DNA of 15,516 nucleotides from Rhizobiaceae bacterium (GTDB lineage: Bacteria; Pseudomonadota; Alphaproteobacteria; Rhizobiales; Rhizobiaceae), in contig JAEUMA010000226.1 in assembly GCA_016793565.1 (NCBI GenBank), positions 1 through 15,516 of the forward strand, given 5' to 3'. Below, piece after piece: positions 7,596 to 14,788 of the stretch. The position numbers and the translations under genes are program-made. The notes under the pieces are model-generated. The model was not told the origin of the DNA. It was given only the letters and a program-made list of their open reading frames with translations, and did no database searches. Every line of letters starts with the position of its first letter. Positions within the stretch are counted from its first letter, which is position 1.

Positions 7596-8063
7596 CTAAT
7601 CGAGCGGAAGTTTGAAGCCGGCATGCGACTGCACGAAGCCGAGCCGCCGGTAAAAGCGGTGCGCGTCCGTGCGCCTCAGATTGGAGGTGAGGTGCACCGT
7701 CGCCGCGCCCGCCTCGCGCGCACGGGCGACGGCGAACGTGATCATCGTCGCACCGATGCCCTGCCCGCGCAGGTCGGAGCGAGTCTGAACGGCCTCGATG
7801 CGCATGGTCGTCGCGCCACGGCCGTTCAAAGTGGTGATCAGGGTGGTCTGGAAGGTTCCGGCGACGACGCCGGCAACCGTAGCTACGTAGAGCGAATCAC
7901 TGGGGTTCGACGCGATCCGTTCGAACGCCGCCTCGTAGCGCGGCATCGTGCCGGGGTCGGTCGTGTCGCCGTGCCCGCCGATCGCGTCGTCGGCGAACAG
8001 CGCGACGATGGCCGGCAGGTCTTCCGGACGCGCCAGCCGTATCTCGACCGGCGCCGGCCTCAT
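7596..8063 (-). CDS. GNAT family N-acetyltransferase
   Basis: This 155-residue protein is a single GNAT domain. It begins with the usual first strand (VEIRLARPEDLPAIVALF), and the acetyl-CoA pyrophosphate loop is clear in RSDLRGQGIGATMI (R/Q-x-x-G-x-G/A pattern). The C-terminal region HRFYRRLGFVQSHAGFKL closes the fold. The substrate cannot be read from the sequence. Its ATG overlaps the gatB stop by four bases (ATGA at 8060-8063), so it is translationally coupled to gatB. That coupling is co-expression evidence only; it does not show that the enzyme modifies the amidotransferase. Confidence 0.9.
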   Translation of the reverse strand: MRPAPVEIRLARPEDLPAIVALFADDAIGGHGDTTDPGTMPRYEAAFERIASNPSDSLYVATVAGVVAGTFQTTLITTLNGRGATTMRIEAVQTRSDLRGQGIGATMITFAVARAREAGAATVHLTSNLRRTDAHRFYRRLGFVQSHAGFKLPLD

Positions 8064-9562
8064 TCCTCGATGCCGAGCTTCGCCTTGACTAGCGCGTTGA
8101 CCGCCTGCGGATTGGCCTTGCCCCCGGTCGCCTTCATCACCTGGCCGACGAACCAGCCGGCTAGCGTCGGCTTGGCCCTCGCCTGCTCGGCCTTGTCGGG
8201 ATTGGCGGCGATGACGTCGGCGACGGCCTTCTCGATGGCGCCGGTATCCGTGACCTGCTTCAAACCGCGTGCCTCGACCAGTTCGCGCGGGTCGCCGCCC
8301 TCGTTCCAGACGATCTCGAAGAGATCCTTGGCAATCTTGCCGGAGATGACGCCTTCCTTGATAAGGTCGACGATGGCGCCGATCTGGGCCGGCGCCACGG
8401 GCGCGGAATCAATGTCTTTGCCGGCCTTGTTCAGCGCGCCCAGCAGGTCGTTGATGACCCAGTTGGCGACCGTCTTGCCATCGCGTCCGGCTGCGGCCTT
8501 CTCGAAATAGTCGGCGATGGCCTTTTCCGAAACCAGCACCGAGGCGTCGTAGGCGGACAGGCCGAGCTTCTCGACCAACCGCGACCGCTTGTCGTCCGGC
8601 AGTTCGGGAAGGTCGGCCGCAAGCGCATCCACATAGGCCTGATCGAATTCGAGCGGCAGCAGGTCCGGGTCGGGGAAATAGCGGTAGTCGTGCGCTTCCT
8701 CCTTGGAACGCATGGAACGCGTCTCGCCCTTGTTGGGGTCGAACAGACGCGTTTCCTGGTCGATCGTGCCGCCGTCCTCGATAATGCCGATCTGGCGCCG
8801 CGCCTCATATTCGATCGCCTGCCCGACGAAGCGGATCGAATTGACGTTCTTGATCTCGCAACGCGTGCCGAAGGGCTCGCCGGGCCGACGGACCGACACG
8901 TTGACGTCGGCACGCATGGAGCCCTCGTCCATGTTTCCGTCGCAGGTGCCGAGATAGCGCACGATCGTGCGCAGCTTGGTGAAATAGGCCTTGGCCTCGT
9001 CGGACGAGCGCATGTCGGGCTTGGAGACGATCTCCATCAGCGCGACTCCCGAACGGTTGAGGTCGACATAGGACATGGTCGGGTGCTGGTCGTGCATCAA
9101 CTTGCCGGCATCCTGCTCCAGATGCAGGCGCTCGACGCCAACCTCGATGTCCTCGAAATTGCCCTTGCTGTCGGGGCCGACCGAGACGATCACCGTACCC
9201 TCGCCGACGATCGGCTGCTTATACTGGGAAATCTGGTAGCCCTGCGGCAGGTCCGGATAGAAATAGTTCTTCCGGTCGAAAACCGAGCGGTGGTTGATCT
9301 TGGCCTTGAGCCCGAGGCCGGTGCGGATCGCCTGGCGCACGCATTCCTCGTTGATAACCGGCAGCATGCCCGGCATGGCGGCGTCCACCAGGCTGACATT
9401 GGCGTTGGGGGCAGCGCCGAACGCCGTCGAAGCGCCGGAAAAGAGCTTCGACTGCGAGGTGACCTGAGCGTGAACCTCCATGCCGATGATCACCTCCCAA
9501 TCGCCAGTGGCGCCGGGAATGAGACGCTTCGGGTCGGGAGTACGGGTATCAACGAGGGTCAT
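8060..9562 (-). CDS. gatB: Aspartyl/glutamyl-tRNA(Asn/Gln) amidotransferase subunit B
   Basis: At 500 residues this is full-length GatB, the tRNA-binding and kinase subunit of GatCAB, which converts Glu-tRNA(Gln) and/or Asp-tRNA(Asn) to the amidated forms in bacteria lacking the direct synthetase. Conserved stretches include WEVIIGMEVHAQV and SKLFSGAST near the N-terminus, LVDAAMPGMLPVIN, FDRKNYFYPDLPQGYQISQY, GVERLHLEQDAGKL, VDLNRSGVALMEIVSKPD, and GTRCEIKNVNS. The C-terminal third is the helical YqeY-like domain (IADYFEKAA to the end). gatA and gatC are not nearby, as is frequent in this group of bacteria. The upstream region carries an unusual set of inverted half-sites, described separately. 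Confidence 0.97.
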   Translation of the reverse strand: MTLVDTRTPDPKRLIPGATGDWEVIIGMEVHAQVTSQSKLFSGASTAFGAAPNANVSLVDAAMPGMLPVINEECVRQAIRTGLGLKAKINHRSVFDRKNYFYPDLPQGYQISQYKQPIVGEGTVIVSVGPDSKGNFEDIEVGVERLHLEQDAGKLMHDQHPTMSYVDLNRSGVALMEIVSKPDMRSSDEAKAYFTKLRTIVRYLGTCDGNMDEGSMRADVNVSVRRPGEPFGTRCEIKNVNSIRFVGQAIEYEARRQIGIIEDGGTIDQETRLFDPNKGETRSMRSKEEAHDYRYFPDPDLLPLEFDQAYVDALAADLPELPDDKRSRLVEKLGLSAYDASVLVSEKAIADYFEKAAAGRDGKTVANWVINDLLGALNKAGKDIDSAPVAPAQIGAIVDLIKEGVISGKIAKDLFEIVWNEGGDPRELVEARGLKQVTDTGAIEKAVADVIAANPDKAEQARAKPTLAGWFVGQVMKATGGKANPQAVNALVKAKLGIEE

Positions 9563-9588
9563 GGGACAGATTCCAAGTCTTGCGATTT

Positions 9589-9610
9589 TCGCTATTTAGC
9601 GATTTCGCTA
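9589..9610. promoter_or_regulatory. Alternating inverted half-sites upstream of gatB (candidate operator)
   Basis: Three hexamers alternate in direction at exact 8-base intervals: TCGCTA (9589-9594), TAGCGA (9597-9602) and TCGCTA (9605-9610), each pair separated by TT. Adjacent pairs form perfect 14-base palindromes. The array ends 26 bases before the gatB start codon, where a repressor could cover the promoter. The binding protein is unknown. Confidence 0.4.
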
Positions 9611-9663
9611 TTGGAAAGCCGTCCGCGAGGCAAGCGCTTCGAGGGATCCGTGGCCGATCCGTC

Positions 9664-10095
9664 TCATGCCGTGGCGATGTACTGCTTGATCTCCTCGGCC
9701 TCGCGCTCGACTTCCTCGATGCGAGCCTTGACGACGTCGCCGATCGAAATGATGCCGTCCAGCATTCCGTCCCTTTCAACGGGAAGGTGACGGAAACGCC
9801 CCGCGGTCATGATTTCCATGACCTGGTTCACGGTATGCATCTCGTTGCAGATCTTGACCTTGGGCGTCATCACCGCGCGAACCGCCTCATCGAGCGCATC
9901 GTGCCCGCCTCGGGCGACGGCGCGCACGATATCGCGCTCCGACAGGATGCCGACGATCTTGCGGTCGCCATTGGTGACGACGAGGGCGCCGATCTTGTGC
10001 TCGGCCAGTATGCGCACCGCTTCGGAGAGTTTCTCGTTGGGGCCCAGCGTGAGAACGTCACGGCCCTTAGCGTCGAGAATGGCTTTGACGGTCAT
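9664..10095 (-). CDS. Two-CBS-domain protein
   Basis: The 143-residue soluble protein consists of two CBS motifs and nothing else. The first (about 8-65) ends in the usual GILSERDIVRAVA, and the second (about 75-130) in GIISIGDVVKARIEE; MTPKV marks the junction. Tandem CBS modules bind adenosine nucleotides or related ligands in the cleft between the repeats and act as sensors, usually for a partner protein, since a stand-alone module has no catalysis. The C-terminal helix (IEEVEREAEEIKQYI) is charged and could mediate dimerisation. The start at 10095 is unambiguous, with a near-perfect AAGGAGG seven bases upstream. The ligand and partner cannot be predicted from this sequence. Confidence 0.92.
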   Translation of the reverse strand: MTVKAILDAKGRDVLTLGPNEKLSEAVRILAEHKIGALVVTNGDRKIVGILSERDIVRAVARGGHDALDEAVRAVMTPKVKICNEMHTVNQVMEIMTAGRFRHLPVERDGMLDGIISIGDVVKARIEEVEREAEEIKQYIATA

Positions 10096-10194
10096 GGCAA
10101 ATCCTCCTTCTGCCCTGCCCGAGGCGTCCGCTGTCCATGGACACCACGTTCGTCATCGTGCCTGTTGCCAGCCGCCATTTCAAGAAGGTTACCC

Positions 10195-10920
10195 TCAGGC
10201 GGGACCGTTACGGTCCCGGACGAACAGCGATATGCAGAAGAAGCCAGCCACGAAGCCGCCGATATGCGCTTCCCAGGCGATCTGGTCTCCCGCGCCTGGC
10301 GCCAGCCCGACCAGGCCGGTGACCAGGTTCACCACGAACCATACGCCGAGAAAGGTCAGCGCGCCGCGCGAGCGCAGCACCTCCGCGATCGGCAGGACCG
10401 GCCCTGCGAATGCTGCCCGTCGTTGCGAGCGGTCGATGCGGAAGCCGAAGCGCGCGGCCGCGCCCATCATCCCCGAGATCGCTCCCGATGCGCCGATCAG
10501 CGGCGCGTTGTCGGTCGGATGCAGCGCGAAGTGAAGGCCGGCGGCGGCAAGGCCTGTGAAGATCCAGAACAGGAGGAAAGGCCAGGCTCCCAGCCGATTG
10601 GCGAGCGGCGAGCCGAAGGCCGCCAGCCAGATCATGTTGATGACCAGATGCGCGGCGCCCCCATGCAGGAACGCGTAGGTGATCGGCGACGTTAGCCAGT
10701 CGAACTCAAACAGATAGCCGCCCGAATAGCGTGCCGGAATGAAGGCGCCACGGACCAGGAGCAGGAAGTCCTGGGCTGAGTCGAGCCAGTAGACCCGCAG
10801 AATATGCACGCCAACGCATGCGACGATCAGCCAGGTCACCACCGGAGCGAGATTGAACAGCGGCTCGCGCTGCGGCGCGGGCCCGGCATTGCGTGGGTCT
10901 GCCCGCTGCGATTCGGTCAT
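10195..10920 (-). CDS. Rhomboid family intramembrane serine protease
   Basis: This 241-residue membrane protein has about six hydrophobic segments, starting at residue 24. Catalytic residues are present: Ser145 in the GASG motif (GASGAISG, 143-150) and His219 in the last helix (EAHIGGFVAG). The oxyanion-side HxxxN motif is His91-Asn95 (HLVINMIW). It should therefore be an active protease that cleaves other membrane proteins within the bilayer; substrates are unknown. ATG 10920 is preceded by GGAAGGA at a good distance. The frame stays open upstream to 11118, but that stretch crosses a terminator-like hairpin and does not resemble protein. The gene is divergent from the PAS gene. Confidence 0.93.
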   Translation of the reverse strand: MTESQRADPRNAGPAPQREPLFNLAPVVTWLIVACVGVHILRVYWLDSAQDFLLLVRGAFIPARYSGGYLFEFDWLTSPITYAFLHGGAAHLVINMIWLAAFGSPLANRLGAWPFLLFWIFTGLAAAGLHFALHPTDNAPLIGASGAISGMMGAAARFGFRIDRSQRRAAFAGPVLPIAEVLRSRGALTFLGVWFVVNLVTGLVGLAPGAGDQIAWEAHIGGFVAGFFCISLFVRDRNGPA

Positions 10921-10972
10921 ACGCGTTCCTTCCGGTGACACCTCCCCCATAGCGTCGGAAACGCCGAATCGC

Positions 10973-11008
10973 AAAAAAGAAGCCGTCCAGGGATTTACCC
11001 TGAACGGC
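10973..11008 (-). terminator. Strong Rho-independent terminator in the rhomboid upstream region
   Basis: On the minus strand, an 11-bp stem (positions 10982-10992 with 10998-11008, one G-U pair) around a five-base loop is followed at once by TTCTTTTTT (10981-10973). The T tract gives it a direction: it ends a minus-strand transcript that starts above 11008, where no protein gene is visible, and it lies 53 bases before the rhomboid start codon. Confidence 0.72.
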
Positions 11009-11078
11009 CTTTCGAGCCCCCTGTTACCCCGAAAAGTCTTGACTGGAAGCCACCGAACCCTGGTTTCGGCCGCTTCGT
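10973..11078 (-). ncRNA. Candidate small RNA (or rhomboid leader attenuator)
   Basis: Minus-strand sequence upstream of the terminator forms a second stem: GAAGC (11076-11072) pairs with GCTTC, and CCGAA with TTCGG, separated by a two-by-two internal loop and closed by the loop ACCAGGG. Two hairpins followed by a U tract, with no open reading frame of interest, is the usual form of a bacterial small RNA of about 100 bases. A weak promoter-like pair (TTGCCG and TAAGGT, 16 bases apart) lies just above it. I do not recognise the RNA family. It could instead be an attenuator in the 5' leader of the rhomboid gene. Confidence 0.35.
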
Positions 11079-11120
11079 GGAGTGATTTCAACCTTACATG
11101 ACGGCATTTGATCGGCAACG

Positions 11121-11136
11121 TAAACCATCGGTTAAC
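11121..11136 (+). promoter_or_regulatory. Near-consensus CtrA box upstream of the PAS gene
   Basis: TAAA (11121-11124), seven bases, then TTAAC (11132-11136) fits the CtrA consensus TTAA-N7-TTAAC with one mismatch. It overlaps the palindrome GGTTAACC (11130-11137). It lies about 140 bases before the PAS start codon and also faces the candidate small RNA, so its target is uncertain. Confidence 0.3.
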
Positions 11137-11275
11137 CTTAACGGTCCGCGTCGGTTAACAACCTATGACCGTGCTGGCACGCAACCTGCTCCTCCAAGCA
11201 TGAAGGTCACACGAGAGTCGCAATCCGTCCATTCGCGGCACAGCGAGCGGTCGGATCGCACAGAGCAGAGCAGGC

Positions 11276-11914
11276 ATGAAACAGGACGGCTCGATCCAAC
11301 TGTTCCAATATTGGAACCGCCTAAGGAACGGCAGGCTTGCACCGCTGCGGACGGAGATCGAGCCCGCCGACATCAAGTCGCTGCTGGCCGACACCTTCAT
11401 TCTGGAAAAGGACACACGCGGCGAAGCGGTATTCCGGCTCGCAGGATCGCGGCTCTGCGCCACCTATGGACGTGAGCTGAAGGGCTTCTCCTTCCCCTCG
11501 CTTTGGCGCGAGAAGGACCAGCGGCTCGTCGCGCGGCTGGCACAGTCGGTGTTCCAGACCAAGAGCGTTGTGGTCATCAGCTACGAGGGCGGAAGCCGCG
11601 GCGGCCGGATCGTAGAATTCGAGCTGCTTCTTCTGCCGCTCGACGGTGGCAAAGAAAACCCCCGCAGCCTCGGCGCCGTGACGGCCTGCGAAAGGACCTT
11701 TTGGCTCGGCGTCGATCCGATCGTGGACGCGCGCGTCGACTCGGTGCGCGTCGTCGATCCGGAGCGCGAACCGATGTTCCTCAAGAACCGCCCGTCGATC
11801 GGGCTGCGAGACGGCGGACTGGCGGAACCACCCTTCCCCGCCGACGACATCGAGGGCGGCCGCGCACGTCGCTTCGGGCATCTGGTGGTCCTGGAGGGAG
11901 GCCGCTCCGGATAG
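11276..11914 (+). CDS. PAS_5 family PAS-domain protein
   Basis: The 212-residue soluble protein has an N-terminal PAS_5-type domain (about 8-150), shown by FQYWNRLRNGRLAPLRTEIEP, the DTFILEK strand, FRLAGSRLCATYGRELKGFSF and the FWLGVDP end. PAS_5 proteins are small alphaproteobacterial proteins without an attached kinase or cyclase; the ligand is unknown. The C-terminal 60 residues are rich in Gly, Pro and Arg and look poorly ordered. The next gene, 88-103 bases on, encodes a PilZ protein, and the pair occurs together in related genomes as far as I recall, so a link to c-di-GMP-controlled surface behaviour is plausible but inferred. The ribosome-binding site (AGG three bases before ATG) is weak. 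Confidence 0.82.
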   Translation: MKQDGSIQLFQYWNRLRNGRLAPLRTEIEPADIKSLLADTFILEKDTRGEAVFRLAGSRLCATYGRELKGFSFPSLWREKDQRLVARLAQSVFQTKSVVVISYEGGSRGGRIVEFELLLLPLDGGKENPRSLGAVTACERTFWLGVDPIVDARVDSVRVVDPEREPMFLKNRPSIGLRDGGLAEPPFPADDIEGGRARRFGHLVVLEGGRSG

Positions 11915-11930
11915 CTCTGATACAGTCGAC

Positions 11931-11946
11931 ATTACCGCTTGTTAAC
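11931..11946 (+). promoter_or_regulatory. Near-consensus CtrA box upstream of the PilZ gene
   Basis: ATTA (11931-11934), seven bases, TTAAC (11942-11946) matches TTAA-N7-TTAAC with one mismatch. It lies about 57 to 72 bases before the PilZ start, a normal distance for an activator site at a promoter. Confidence 0.35.
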
Positions 11947-12017
11947 CTCTGGCTGCCTATTCTTCGTTAGGTTTTTCGTGCGCCAGGCAGGAATCCAACG
12001 CGGTGGTCGAGACAGCG

Positions 12018-12635
12018 ATGAGGGCAAGGGCGATCGACGTCGCGCCGTCCAAGGCGGAACGTCGGAGCTTTCAGCGCGTCCGCGTGAAGATCTACGGTCG
12101 CTTCATGCTGGAGGACCGCACGGAGCACCCGTGCCAGGTGATCGACATGTCGCCCGGCAACGTCGCATTCCGCGCCGACCGAATCGGCCAGCCTGGCGAG
12201 AAGGTCATCGCCTATATCGACCATATCGGCCGCGTCGAAGGCGTCGTCACCCGCACCCTGCAGGACGGCTTTGCGATGACCGTCATCGCATCGGACCGCA
12301 AGAAGGAAAAGCTCGCCGCGCAGCTGACCTGGCTCGCCAACAAGCACGAGCTCGATCTGCCCGAAGACCGGCGCCACGAGCGCGTCGCGCCGCGCAACCC
12401 GATGAGCGTGCTCCACCTCACGGACGGCCGCCAGTATCCCTGCCGTATCATCGACCTGTCGCTTTCCGGCGCGGCGATCGAGATCGAGGTCAAGCCGGCG
12501 CTCGGCGTACAGGTCACCCTCGGCACCATGCGCGGACAGGTGGTTCGGCATTTCGAGGACGGCGTCGCCATCGAATTCGCCGTCGTCCAGCGCCCCGAGA
12601 CGCTGGATACCGAGTTCAACCGCCCGAAATCCTGA
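12018..12635 (+). CDS. Tandem PilZ-domain protein (c-di-GMP effector candidate)
   Basis: The 205-residue protein contains two PilZ domains. In the first, the c-di-GMP loop RxxxR is Arg16-Arg20 (RSFQR), but the second motif reads DMSPGN, where the last position of (D/N)xSxxG is Asn. In the second domain, both motifs are intact: RRHER and DLSLSG. Binding is therefore best predicted for the C-terminal domain. PilZ proteins change motility, exopolysaccharide or secretion on c-di-GMP binding; no output domain is attached, so it must act through a partner. ATG 12018 (MRARAIDVAP) is preferred by homology to relatives as I know them; a GTG at 12003 has an AGGA ten bases upstream and would add five residues. 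Confidence 0.88.
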   Translation: MRARAIDVAPSKAERRSFQRVRVKIYGRFMLEDRTEHPCQVIDMSPGNVAFRADRIGQPGEKVIAYIDHIGRVEGVVTRTLQDGFAMTVIASDRKKEKLAAQLTWLANKHELDLPEDRRHERVAPRNPMSVLHLTDGRQYPCRIIDLSLSGAAIEIEVKPALGVQVTLGTMRGQVVRHFEDGVAIEFAVVQRPETLDTEFNRPKS

Positions 12636-12761
12636 ACCGGACGTCCTTCCTTTTCGTTCCGTCTGTGTCGTAGCGGGTGGAATTGCCGGCCTTTGATCCC
12701 TTAAAATCGCGCCGAATCAATTCCCGCAGCTTCAGGCACATCAGAACGAAAGGCACTCCGC

Positions 12762-14141
12762 ATGGCCGAATTTACCGGCACCTCCGGCATCGATCCCCTA
12801 ACGGGCACCAGCGACGACGATATTTTCGAGAAGCTGGGGTCCGGTGCCGACACCATTGACGGCTATGCCGGAAACGACGTCGTCAGCTATCTGCAAGACG
12901 GCGGCGAAATCGGCGTCGCCGTCACTGTCGGTGCCGGCGGCAACGGCGCGGCGGTGGATACGTTCGGCGACACAGATACGCTGATCTCGATCGAGGGCTT
13001 CATCGGCACCGAGTTCGACGACCGTTTCGAATTCGGTGACGGCGCGAATTTCTTCGTCGAGGGCCATCTGGGCGCCGATACCTTCGAACTGGAGGCGATC
13101 GAGTACGGCACGATCTCCTACCGCTTCCTGATCAACGACCAGATCATCGATTTCCTGAACAGCGTCGTTGGCGGCGTCGACATCGTCGGCGTCCATCTGG
13201 ACTTTGCCGAGGGAACAGTGACCAAGTACAATGGCGAGGAAGACAGCTTCACGCAGGTCGATGAGCTGGAATTCCGTGGCACGGGCACCTCGGACCGTCT
13301 CGAAGGCGCGGACGACGAGCTGACCACCTATCTTGAGGGCATGGGCGGCGACGACACCCTGGTCGGTGGCGATTCCTTCGACTACGCTAAGTTCCGCGCC
13401 GAGGGAGACGTGATCGGGGCGGGCTTCACGGTTGACCTCACCGAGGGAACCGCCACCAACGCCGTCAACGACGATGTCGACACGCTGATCGGCATCCGCA
13501 ACGTCGAAGGCAGCGACTTCGATGACGTCATCATCGGCGACGACGAATGGAACTACTTCGTCGGCCGCGGCGGCGACGACGAGTTTTCCGGCGGGTCGGG
13601 CGTCGACACCGTCGCCTATTGGGGCCATGTCCGCGACGATGTCTCCATCACGGGAATCGGCAGCGACACGGTGACCGTTGAGGACATCGAGGGCGACTGG
13701 GGCACCGACATGCTGGATGGTATCGAGGCGATCGCCTTTGACGATGGCATCCTGCGCCTCGACATCGACGGCGCGGCGGGACAGGTCTACCGCCTCTACC
13801 AGGCAGCCTATGTGCGCGAGCCGGATTCGGCCGGCCTCGAATTCTACATCGGCGCGGTCGACCGCGGCACGATCACCCTGCCCGACCTTGCCGACCAGTT
13901 CGTCCAGGCCGACGAGTTCATCGAGAACTACGGCGAGGATCTGACCGACGAAGAACTTATCGACATCATCTACAACAACGTGCTCGGCCGCGACGCCGAC
14001 GAGGGCGGCAAGGCCTTCTGGACGGAGCAATTGGCGAAGCCCGATGTGGATGCGGGCGACCTGCTCTACTTCTTCTCCGAAAGCGAGGAGAACGTCGATC
14101 TCGTCGCCCCGGCGATCGAAGACGGCATTTGGCTCGCATAG
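12762..14141 (+). CDS. Acidic RTX-like calcium-binding protein with C-terminal DUF4214
   Basis: The 459-residue product is very rich in Asp, Glu and Gly and lacks Cys and a signal peptide. Degenerate hemolysin-type nonapeptides are scattered through it, such as GSGADTIDGYAGNDVV (about 27-42), GMGGDDTLVGGDSFDY and GRGGDDEFSGGSGVDTV; these bind calcium in a beta roll outside the cell. Residues about 340-455 form a helical DUF4214 domain of two related units (VYRLYQAAYVREPDSAGLEFY and IIYNNVLGRDADEGGKAFW), found at the C-terminus of many type I secreted and S-layer-like proteins. I infer export by a type I ABC system, whose genes are not in the window. AAAGG lies eight bases before the ATG. Its biological role is not known. 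Confidence 0.85.
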   Translation: MAEFTGTSGIDPLTGTSDDDIFEKLGSGADTIDGYAGNDVVSYLQDGGEIGVAVTVGAGGNGAAVDTFGDTDTLISIEGFIGTEFDDRFEFGDGANFFVEGHLGADTFELEAIEYGTISYRFLINDQIIDFLNSVVGGVDIVGVHLDFAEGTVTKYNGEEDSFTQVDELEFRGTGTSDRLEGADDELTTYLEGMGGDDTLVGGDSFDYAKFRAEGDVIGAGFTVDLTEGTATNAVNDDVDTLIGIRNVEGSDFDDVIIGDDEWNYFVGRGGDDEFSGGSGVDTVAYWGHVRDDVSITGIGSDTVTVEDIEGDWGTDMLDGIEAIAFDDGILRLDIDGAAGQVYRLYQAAYVREPDSAGLEFYIGAVDRGTITLPDLADQFVQADEFIENYGEDLTDEELIDIIYNNVLGRDADEGGKAFWTEQLAKPDVDAGDLLYFFSESEENVDLVAPAIEDGIWLA

Positions 14142-14410
14142 TCGCGTCCCACAGACGCGTCGCTTTCCGGAGCGCGCGGCGCTGCCCGAGGCCGCAAATG
14201 GCGGCCTCGGCGGTGTCGGCTTCCGCCGCGGTGGCCCGCCCGACGAACAAGCTCCTTTACTGGACCGTCAGATGTGCTAACCCCAAGGCATGTCCTTGCG
14301 GCTGACGCATTCTTGGGGCGTCTTGGTCAAACCGCGGGCAGACCGGCTGCCTGTCCGGTGACGGGCAGCTCGGGTTCAAGAATGCGGGCGCCGCGAGACC
14401 GGCGTACCCG
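14142..14410. other. Non-coding stretch between the DUF4214 gene and tRNA-Thr
   Basis: No credible gene is seen. The stretch contains three inverted repeats: a perfect 10-bp stem at 14186-14210, CCCCAAG/CTTGGGG at 14281-14318, and CTGCC-t-GTC/GAC-g-GGCAG at 14347-14368. None is followed by a T run. Some may help end transcription of the upstream gene or belong to the tRNA promoter region, but I find no clear promoter. Confidence 0.5.
14186..14210 (+). terminator. Perfect 10-bp stem-loop after the DUF4214 gene
   Basis: CCGAGGCCGC pairs with GCGGCCTCGG around AAATG, 45 bases after the stop codon. The stem is very stable, but no U tract follows, so intrinsic termination is uncertain. Confidence 0.4.
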
Positions 14411-14485
14411 GCCGGCTTAGCTCAGCGGTAGAGCAGCGGTTTTGTAAACCGAAGGTCGGGGGTTCAATCCCCTCAGCCGGCACCA
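14411..14485 (+). tRNA. tRNA-Thr (anticodon UGU), CCA encoded
   Basis: The 75-base sequence folds as a full cloverleaf. The acceptor stem GCCGGCT pairs with AGCCGGC, followed by discriminator A and an encoded CCA (14483-14485). The D stem is GCTC/GAGC, and the anticodon stem is GCGGT/ACCGA with a G-A mismatch at its base. The loop TTTGTAA places anticodon TGT at 14443-14445, and the T arm is GGGGG-TTCAATC-CCCTC. UGU reads threonine codon ACA and, with wobble, other ACN codons. Confidence 0.97.
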
Positions 14486-14788
14486 ATAAAATCCAGGTGT
14501 TAAGTCCATACCCGCAAAATCATGTCGGGCTCCTATTGCAGCCGGCTTCCCTTGATGTCCAAGGGGCTTCCTTCGGCTATCAGCAAATCCACACGACATG
14601 GAGCGCGACATGCTTGCTCCTTCCGCTCCGCCAGCGCCTGCAGTGCGCTTTGGGTCTCAGAATAGCACGACAGCGGCGGCTATGAACCCCGCAGCCGACA
14701 GCAGCGCCAGGACGGGCACAGCGCATGGCCTGACTCGACAATAGGTTGAATCTCTGGCCGTTTGTACCTCGGAGAATTGGGGGACATC
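14486..14788. other. Non-coding stretch downstream of tRNA-Thr
   Basis: About 300 bases without a supportable gene. By eye, the sequence is less GC-rich than the core genes. It holds a short inverted repeat CCCTTG/CAAGGG (14549-14565). I see no integrase, no good direct repeat of the tRNA 3' end and no clear promoter for the following adhesin gene. Confidence 0.5.

Noticed and set aside
10921..11118. N-terminal extension of the rhomboid gene to 11118
   Set aside because: It would translate the terminator hairpin, the added residues are not membrane-like, and ATG 10920 has a good ribosome-binding site.
12693..12721. Promoter-like pair before the DUF4214 gene (TTGATC, 17 bases, ATCAAT)
   Set aside because: The -10 matches poorly and the two hexamers are nearly each other's reverse complement, so the pattern is ambiguous.
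12798..14030. 410-codon minus-strand frame opposite the DUF4214 gene
   Set aside because: It mirrors the Asp/Gly-rich codons of the plus-strand gene as Val/Ala/Asp-rich sequence; no ribosome-binding site or domain.
14417..14611. Minus-strand open frame of 64 codons across the tRNA gene
   Set aside because: Its end (GLNPRPSVYKTAALPLS) is the antisense of tRNA-Thr, a well-known false protein call.
14541..14703. Partial copies of tRNA ends (GCCGGCTT at 14541; AACCCCGCAGCCGAC near 14685) as attachment-site repeats
   Set aside because: Matches are only 8 bases or need several mismatches and a gap; not enough for an att site, and no integrase is seen.
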